DNA from: Tenebrio molitor | Lineage: Eukaryota > Arthropoda > Insecta > Coleoptera > Tenebrionidae | Direction: 5' to 3' | DNA: 64,000 nt | Assembly (NCBI RefSeq): GCF_963966145.1 | Contig: NC_091047.1 | Coordinates: 868,001-932,000 of the forward strand | In this document: piece after piece, positions 57,390-64,000 of the stretch | Layout: every line of letters begins with the position of its first letter | How positions within the stretch are numbered: the stretch's first letter is position 1 | Translations under genes and position numbers: made by a program | The notes under the pieces: model-generated | The model's database searches: none | The model's input: the letters and a program-made list of their open reading frames with translations, nothing else | Told to the model about the DNA's origin: nothing

Positions 57390-57925
57390 TACCCACAATA
57401 AATGGTCAAATTTTTTCCAACAAAATTTGTCATTTAAGACATGAGTAACTTTTGCAACAAAAATTATATTTTTGGAGGGGACATCAAACAATTTTTTTTT
57501 AATTTCATTTCACCTGTATCAAAGTATTAATTTTTAATTAAACGGGTTAACCGAAGCACCTTGTTTCATTTCGGGTATCGGCTTTGGAGTATCACTGGAT
57601 CAGGGTACTCCCGTCTCAGCGTTGCCGGAGGATCCTGGCGCCCTTTTCTCCTCATCGTTTTGGGTCGAGTTAACTTTCACATTTGACCCCGCCCCAAGAC
57701 TGAGCTACCGGCGACCATTGCCAGCAGCCCACCCAAAAGAAAAAAAATATCGTGGCAAGTTAAAAATAAATACAAAACAAAGTGAAGCGATTACGATAAA
57801 AACTGTACTGTTGGACCAATGGAGCAAAATTCTTCAATAACACCTCAATGAAATTTCTGACGCGACAACCAACATCTCTTTTATCAACTCAGAACTCACT
57901 TGTCAAGCATTCAGTACCAAACAAA

Positions 57926-58509
57926 ATGTCAAACCCTCCGCTCCACTTGCTTTTACTCCTGCTCATTCCCTTGGCTTCTTGCACGGATGCCAATTATTAC
58001 TGGCGCGAATACACCGGAAATATCCCTCCGGATGCATTAGTGGGAGGCGCAGACATCAACGGCGAAAACGTTTACATGGGACAAGCTTACGTGAAGAACT
58101 CCGGTTTGATACCTGTCCAGATCAAAGCCGGTGTGAAAGAAGTGTACGCTCCCATGAAAGGGGCGCAAAAAGTCGACCGATATATAAAAGTAAGTTGAAA
58201 ATTAAGATCGTGTCCGATGCTAATTTTGTTTAGATTCTTTGCGGCGCGTTGGAAGATTTCGCGTGGGTGCCAACCAACGCGACCAATCTGCATTTGGAGT
58301 TGCTGAACAGGCAGGTGGTCACCGGAGGACACGAAGATGAGACTGGAAGAGTCGTCGTGGGCCGGATCGGCTTCGATGGGGGCACACAAATTGGGAAAAT
58401 CAATACGTTCCCTGTGGGGAAGTCCTACTTTCGGTGGGTCGACGTCCACAAAAAGGAACGAGAAGTTACTACGTACGACGTCCTGGTGTACCAAAAGAGA
58501 AATGAATAA
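57926..58509 (+). CDS. secreted DM9 (DUF3421) protein, type beta (diverged)
   Basis: Exons 57926-58189 and 58234-58509, 179 aa. The signal peptide is MSNPPLHLLLLLLIPLASC. First block: NYYWREYTGNIPPDALVGG, ENVYMGQAYVKNSGLIPVQI. Second block: VVTGGHEDETGRVVVGRIGF, GGTQIGKINTFPVGK. The end is VLVYQKRNE where other beta genes end QKW. Several features (NTFPVG, the longer C-terminus) ally it with the gene at 28957 rather than with the middle copies. It is the only complete DM9 gene between GH20 copies 7 and 8; no alpha copy is present in this unit. Confidence 0.89.
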
Positions 58510-59282
58510 TTGTATGGTTTGCAACATCCATATTGTATTTATTTTTGAAATAAAAATCCAACGTTTTCACTATTTTTAATCAATATTAAAAAATCGATGT
58601 TTACTGGACAGATGTCCACAATAGTGGGAGAGCAGTTGATTTCTACGAGGTCTCGGTGTATAAAAAGAAATAAAGAAAAAAAAACGTTTTTCGATTTTCG
58701 AATTCTGTTTACAAAACATGTTTATATCTCATGTTTTAAATATAGAAAATGGATTTGCTTATCACAGGTCACAGGGAAAAAAATAATTCGTAACGGTAAA
58801 GCTAATATAATTTTTTGGACAATTGGCGCCACACGACTTTTAATTGTTTGTACTTCCAAAAAAAAACTTAACAAAAAATGCTAAGAAAAGAAAAAACTTC
58901 ATTGATCGTGAATTTTGTTTAATTCGGATTCTACGAGAGGTCTGTCATTAGAAGAGTTGTTATTAAAATGTCCACCACTGACAAAGCTTTCTTTATGCTC
59001 TACATGCTCTGCATGCTCAAACAGAGCACACTAAAAAAATAAAACTCCCCTACTACTCTGAGTTCACATTGTTTTTTGTTTCTATAGATAAAATAACTAT
59101 TTGTGATGTTCAAATCCAACTCTATTAAAATAATAGTAGTTTATTTAACGAGTTCGTGTGTAAATTGGGCTCTTTATGGCATAAAGAGCCTAATTTACAC
59201 GCGAACAAACCAGCGTTTTAAAGGCCCACGAGTGTCATAAAGAGTCCAATTTACACACGAACGAGTTGAATACAATGTTTTT

Positions 59283-59428
59283 TTGTTCGACAACCCCCTT
59301 AAAGGCTCCAAATCGCTTAAAATCTTTAAAATTAGCTTGACGTTTCGTTTTGACAAGTTGTGACATTTATCAAAATCCGTTCACACAGGAGAAAATTTCC
59401 AAATTCTGACAGTGTCGAACAAAAAAAA
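59283..59428. mobile_element. MITE family X
   Basis: It runs from ttgttcgaca to agtgtcgaacaaaaa with the family interior, and is followed directly by repeat block Y. The preceding 59140-59280 holds inverted copies of taaattggctctttatg-type sequence (a separate foldback). Confidence 0.65.
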
Positions 59429-59429
59429 A

Positions 59430-59935
59430 ATTAATCGTGATATTACATATTTTATCCTCTGGATCAGGCCATCTATGAGCAGCTCGTCAACAACGAGAGC
59501 TCCAAACGATAAAATAAGAAAAACATTTTATTATCAAGATCACATATTTCGTTGTAGGTAATTGAAAGTGCGTTTTCAACAAAGATTGACGAAAGATAAT
59601 TTAATTATTAAATATTTCGCGTAATTGATCATTTTTATTTTTTGCGTACTTAAATATCATTTTACTAGTTAGAAATCAATAAAGAACACTTTACTCATTA
59701 GTCATTAGCAACTGCAGTAACAAATTTTAATCGATTTATTTTCGCAATTAATGATTATGGTACGGTTGGTTAAATTGTGAAACAAAAATCCACGTGAAAT
59801 ATCAATGTTGAGAAGTCCCTCGTTGATGTGTTGTCCGCAGTGTTGACGCTTGAAGTTGACGAAATGTTCTCTTTAATCAGGGCGCTACAAATCCTCTTTG
59901 AAGTTTGAATTTTGTTTTGAATCAGTAACAAAAAT
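59430..59935. repeat. repeat block Y plus extension upstream of GH20 copy 8
   Basis: Counterpart of 52680-53165 with small indels. Next to it (about 59936-60065) lies a foldback with tgtttcataaactgagcg-type sequence that is not present before copy 7. Confidence 0.8.
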
Positions 59936-60295
59936 AATAGCTATTTATAATCGAGTGTGGGAAGTTACATTTTTGCAGCGTGAAGTTTAATTTGAAACAC
60001 GACGCGCAGCGGAGTGTTTCATAAACTGAGCGTTGCAAAATGTTTCACACACAATTTAAAATGTTAAAAACAATTACTACTTTTCGAATTTTAATGGAAC
60101 GCACCCAAGAATTGTCAAATGTAAGGTAGAACCGACAGATGGTACTGCTATTTTGATTTCTTTAAAGTCACTAGATTAATTGTTATTACATAGAAATAGA
60201 AATTATCTTAGTTGATTATCGATTAAAAAAAAACAATTTTAATTGAAAACACAGCAAATCTCCAATCTCGAGATCGATTTCCGAAACTCGGCCCC

Positions 60296-60303
60296 TATAA
60301 ATA
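60296..60303 (+). promoter_or_regulatory. TATA box of GH20 copy 8
   Basis: TATAAATA, 68 bp before the second ATG of the atgatg pair. A small insertion (ctcgta) lengthens the usual 62-bp spacing. Confidence 0.7.
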
Positions 60304-60363
60304 CTCGTAATAACAGTCGAATGGTGGACACAAACTGAGCCAGTCCATCAATAAGAGCACATG

Positions 60364-62260
60364 ATGTTCAAGCTATTTATAGTTGTGGGGTCATTTCTGG
60401 CGTGCTGCGCTGCGCTAGACCCTCCTGTCAAACCGTCAAAGGGTGAAGTATGGCCCAAGCCGCAACAGCAAGAAACATCCGAGAATTACTTTGTTATTCT
60501 ATCCCGCACCTTCAGCTTCAAGGTAAAAGAAATCTGTCGAATTGTCAGTAGAATGGTTAGCGGAAATTGTAGGGTCCCGACGACATCGGCTGTCCCGACT
60601 TCCTCAATGACGCCTTCACCAGATACTGGACGATTATCGCCACTTCGTCGTCTCTGGAGCAGCGAGGGCAGCTCCCCGAAGTGGAAAGACAACCCCAGGA
60701 GAAATTCTGGGAGGCTGATGACAACTTCGTGGGCTACTTGGACAGTCTGAACGTCGAACTGATCGGCCAGTGTGCCAACGAAGCCGTCCTACCGGATCTT
60801 GGAGATAACGAAAACTGTGAGTTGGACCGAAAGTGAGAGTTTAATGATCGCCTTTCAGACACTCTCACGATTAGCAGCGAAGGGTCTACTCTCTCGGCGG
60901 CTACGATCTGGGGGGTGCTTCGTGGCCTGGAGACTTTTTCCCAGTTGGTCTACGTGGAAGGAGAATCGGTAAGTACCGCTTGGAGAATGGCGAGAATCTA
61001 AATCTCTTGTAGTTCGTTGTCAATGCCACCATCATTACCGACTTCCCGAAATTCCCCCATCGAGGAATTCTCCTGGACACTGCAAGGCATTTCCTGCCCG
61101 TCTACATTATCTTGCAGAATCTGGACGCTATGGCTTACAACAAATTCAACGTTCTACACTGGCATCTCACCGACGATCAGAGTTTTCCGTACAAGAGTCG
61201 CACCTACCCCGAGTTGAGGTGAGTAGAAGAGCGCAATCGAGACTCCCCTGCATTGTGACATTTGCAGCGAAAAAGGCGCCTACCACCCCGTCTCCAAAGT
61301 GTACGAACGGAGTGACGTGAGTAAAATCATCGAGTACGCTCGTGTCCGAGGGATTCGAGTGATTCCGGAGTTTGACACTCCCGGTCACACCAGTTCTTGG
61401 GGGGTGTCCCACCCCGAGCTGCTTACACCTTGTTACTCCGACGACCAACCCAACGGTCAACTGGGAGCCCTAGACCCCACCAAAAACTCTACTTACGCCT
61501 TCTTGACCAATCTCTTCAAGGAGGTCGTCGATGTTTTCCCCGATTCGTACATCCACATAGGTGGCGATACAGTCGACTTTTCTTGCTGGTAGGTCGTAAT
61601 GTTCGTTATCACAGTTTCTGGGTAATTCTCCACAGGAAAAGCAATCCTGACGTCAACGCTTTCATGAGCGATAACGATATCTCGTCGTACGAGCAACTCG
61701 ACGCCTACTTCTTCCAAAATATGTTGAGCCTCCTCGATACGCTTAACTCAAAATATATCGTTGAGTCAGAGGCGTTCCTCAATGGTGTGACTTTGCCCAA
61801 CAATACCCCGGTCCTCGTGAGGAAGGTTGGTGGTCTTGACGCTCTCGCCGCGGTAGGTTTCTTGTTTCCCCACAAACGACAAAGAAAAACTTTTGGATTT
61901 TAGTTGACCAAAGCTGGCAAATCAGGAATTTACTCCGGCTGTTGGTACTTGGACGCCATCGCCACTGGCGGCGACTGGGAGAAATTCTATAACTGCGAAC
62001 TTCTAGACTTCGATGGCACAGACGAACAGAAGAAACTAGTTTTGGGTGGAGAGACTTTGATGTGGGGCGAGTTTGTCAACGAGTACAATATCATGCCGAG
62101 AGTGTGGCCAAGGGCTAGTGCCGTTGCTGAGAAACTGTGGTCCGCTCAAGAGGTCAACGACATTGAAGCAACCAAATCGAGATTGGAGGAGCACACCTGC
62201 AGGATGATCCACAGAGGAATCGCGGCCCAACCCCCCAACGGTCCCGGAGTTTGTCTCTAA
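60364..62260 (+). CDS. GH20 hexosaminidase-like protein, copy 8, catalytic Glu replaced by Thr
   Basis: Exons: 60364-60522, 60573-60816, 60859-60968, 61013-61218, 61268-61588, 61636-61852, 61904-62260. Together they give 1614 nt, 537 aa. An ATG at 60361 directly before could add one Met; 60364 matches the other copies. The signal peptide is MFKLFIVVGSFLACCAA. The active site reads HIGGDTVDFSCW: Asp340 kept, Glu341 is Thr (codon 61569-61571). EFDTPGHT and HWHLTDDQSF are still canonical. VWEEVF is VESEAF and HVWR is LVRK. MWGEFVNEYN is retained. Of copies 5-8 it keeps the most of the sugar pocket, so it is a good candidate for glycan binding without hydrolysis. AATAAA lies at 62281-62286. Confidence 0.92.
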
Positions 62261-62637
62261 ATTAACGTGTCAAAAAAGCAAATAAAATCGGCTTGAACAA
62301 GTCAGGTGTTTTTTTTTTTTTTTTTAAGCGTTTATCGCAAAAGGCTTGAGGAGACAGACGCGTTATAGTTTGTCGAGCGAGAAATTGGTTGACATAAAAA
62401 TCACTAAATTTTACGCAAAGAAATTAGTACCTAGCGCCCGTAAAATTTGAAATATATCGTTCAAGCAGTAACATTTTTTTTGCCCTGAAATTGTGCTCTA
62501 ATTGTCTAATTCCTCTCATTAATGTATTCTAGTGCATTTTGTAGTGTTGGGTTACAAGCCTACAATTTAAAATCTCCCAGTTTCTCGCTGAACGAAGTAT
62601 ACCAGTGAAAATCAAAGAAATTCGTTCGTCATGGTTG

Positions 62638-62892
62638 ATGTCATCATATTACGCTCCGATGTTTCGTCCAAATCTCTCTTTTTTCGCTAGTCGAGTTTTA
62701 TCGATTCTTCAGAATTGCTACTGGTACAACGGTAGAATCTCTGAAGATGCGATCATGGGGGGCAAATTTCTCGCCAGAAACGTTTACATCGGTCAAGCTT
62801 ACGTTAAGAATGAGAAGTTAACTATGGTGATGAAAAAATCAAATATTTCACTTTTGGGAGTGCAAGAATGTAGAGATCTTACAAAATTCTAA
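62638..62892 (+). pseudogene. DM9 type-gamma remnant behind GH20 copy 8
   Basis: Leader homology starts at 62638. CYWYNGRISEDAIMGGKFLA and NVYIGQAYVKNEKLTMV follow. The frame then jumps to the distal KSNISLLGVQ and stops at 62892. A long frame from 62605 covers it, but the leader is out of register and the second DM9 block is missing, so a normal product is unlikely. Confidence 0.7.
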
Positions 62893-63122
62893 CTTAAGTA
62901 GATGCAAGTATTCAGACCGAACATGAGCCGCGTTTGATCAGTTAGAGAGTTAGACAATAACAAATTTCGATTCTGATTCTTCTTTGATTTTTGTAAATTT
63001 AATCTTTAGGTAGATCAATAAATGGGGGCGAAATTTCAGTGGTCCCATTAAATTCCCATCGGGATTAACGGAAGAAAAAACTAAAATGTAACAAATCGCT
63101 TCAGTACTCCTTTGACGCTACT

Positions 63123-63205
63123 ATGTATCACTTCGTTCTATCTCTGGTGGTCATCTTCTTCTTCAACAGTCAAGTGTCTTGCATTCAGCAAAATTATTAT
63201 TGATT
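63123..63205 (+). pseudogene. DM9 type-alpha gene truncated after the signal peptide
   Basis: It encodes MYHFVLSLVVIFFFNSQVSC and then IQQNYY-stop. After the first YY, where other alpha genes continue YWREYTG, unrelated AT-rich sequence begins. A deletion or insertion removed the rest. Confidence 0.85.
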
Positions 63206-63270
63206 ATAGAAAAACACCTTTATAAAATAAATGTTAATGAAATTGTGACAGTTTTCAAAGTGTTTTTAAA

Positions 63271-63437
63271 ATGAGTTTTACCGCAGCTGAATATGTAATG
63301 TGTTTAGCTCTAGGTACCGAAGAAAATAACGCGGCATTTAGCTGCACGGACATACACCATGCGTTTTCCTAATGGAAGGCATCCTAGTGTGAATGTTATT
63401 AGGCGTTTTGACCAACGATTGAGAAAAAAAAAGTAAC
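63271..63437 (+). pseudogene. transposon-derived helix-turn-helix (DUF4817-like) fragment
   Basis: Frame one gives MSFTAAEYVMCLALGTEENN. After a frameshift the next frame gives TYTMRFPNGRHPSVNVIRRF and then DQRLRKK. The RFPN-R-PS pattern is typical of the short HTH domain found near insect transposable elements. Broken and short. Confidence 0.55.
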
Positions 63438-63562
63438 CATGAGAACTACATACGGTAAGTATTTTTTGCAAAATCAAAAAAGATGTGGGCCCACGAGTGC
63501 TAAAAAAGGCCCAATTTACACACGAACTCATTAAATCAACTACTATTCTTGTCATACCTTTT

Positions 63563-63690
63563 TTGTTTTTTTGTTCGACGGGCCCCTTAAAGGCTCCAAA
63601 TCGCTTAAAATCTTTAAAATTAGCTTGACATTTCGTTTCGACAAGTTGTGACATTTATCAAAATCCGTTTACACAGGAGAATAAAAAAAA
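63563..63690. mobile_element. MITE family X, partial
   Basis: ttttttgttcgacgggcccc to cgtttacacaggagaataaa. The right terminal repeat is lost. It is directly followed by repeat block Y, the same order as at 59283-59935. Confidence 0.6.
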
Positions 63691-63692
63691 AA

Positions 63693-64000
63693 ATTAATCG
63701 TGATATTATTTTATCCTCTGAATCACGCCAGATAAGAGCAGCTCGTCAATAACAAGAGCTCCAAACAATAAAATAAGAAAAAAAATTTATTATCAAGATC
63801 GCATATTTCATTGTAGATAATTGAAAACGCCTTTTCAATAAAGATTGAAAAAAGATAATTTAATTATGTATTAAATATTTCGGGTAATTGATCATTTTTA
63901 TTTTTTGCGTACTTAAAAATCATTTTACTAGTTAGAAATCAATAAAGAACACTTTACTCATTAGTCATTAGCAACGCAGTAACAAATTTTAATCGATTTA
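63693..64000. repeat. repeat block Y plus extension, cut by the window end
   Basis: It runs atcgtgatattattttatcc ... caataaagaacactttactc ... taacaaattttaatcgattta and is still in register with 52680 and 59430 when the window stops. In those copies a GH20 gene follows. Confidence 0.8.

Noticed and set aside
61397..61903. 168-codon plus-strand frame inside GH20 copy 8
   Set aside because: It crosses the exon 5-6 intron, starting out of frame and then joining the real exon 6 frame; not a separate gene.
38396..62260. GH20 copies 5-8 as ordinary pseudogenes
   Set aside because: No stop, frameshift or splice-site loss in any of four genes of about 1.6 kb coding length, whereas neighbouring DM9 copies clearly show such lesions.

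Overview
The window is nuclear DNA of an insect, most likely a beetle (inference). Short GT-AG introns, many of about 50 bp, interrupt its genes. The coding content is a 4-domain cation channel, complex I NDUFS4, GH20 hexosaminidases and DM9/DUF3421 proteins. There is no bacterial gene organisation.

Left third (1-16.5 kb). Positions 1-13726 (+) hold the 3' part of a voltage-gated sodium-channel-like gene. I resolve 24 exons with consistent phases, encoding 1975 residues from the S4-S5 linker of domain I to the stop. The pore residues are D, E, E, A, as in the DSC1/NaCP60E branch and unlike para (DEKA). The first intron in the window (26-3570) contains two intronless secreted leucine-rich-repeat genes arranged tail to tail. 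NDUFS4 (4 exons, minus strand) follows at 15.7-16.4 kb.

Middle (16.5-27 kb). Four GH20 beta-N-acetylhexosaminidase genes are present. The first two form a head-to-head inverted duplication with 2.2-kb arms. A Tc1/mariner-like element sits exactly at the centre, with a MITE at its edge. The third has lost two introns. All four keep the catalytic Asp-Glu pair.

Right part (27-64 kb). A repeated unit runs on the plus strand: GH20 gene, decayed DM9 remnant (type gamma), then DM9 genes of type alpha and/or beta. The four GH20 genes here (38.4, 45.4, 53.7 and 60.4 kb) have intact frames, splice sites, signal peptides and TATA boxes. Each has replaced the catalytic glutamate with a different residue (Asn, Ala, Asp with a one-codon insertion, Thr). 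Several other substrate-contact residues are also changed. They look like a family of secreted GH20 pseudoenzymes interleaved with small secreted DM9 (lectin-like) proteins. DM9 copies range from intact to broken by a stop, a splice-donor change, a frameshift or truncation. MITE-like and foldback elements fill the intergenic space, several nested with readable empty sites. The window ends inside a repeat block that precedes GH20 copies 7 and 8 by about 0.95 kb, so the array probably continues.

Function (inference): copies 1-4 probably cleave terminal GlcNAc/GalNAc from chitin oligomers or glycans. The pseudoenzymes and DM9 proteins may instead bind glycans outside the cell, for example in gut or immune roles. 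Nothing in the sequence proves that the two families act together.
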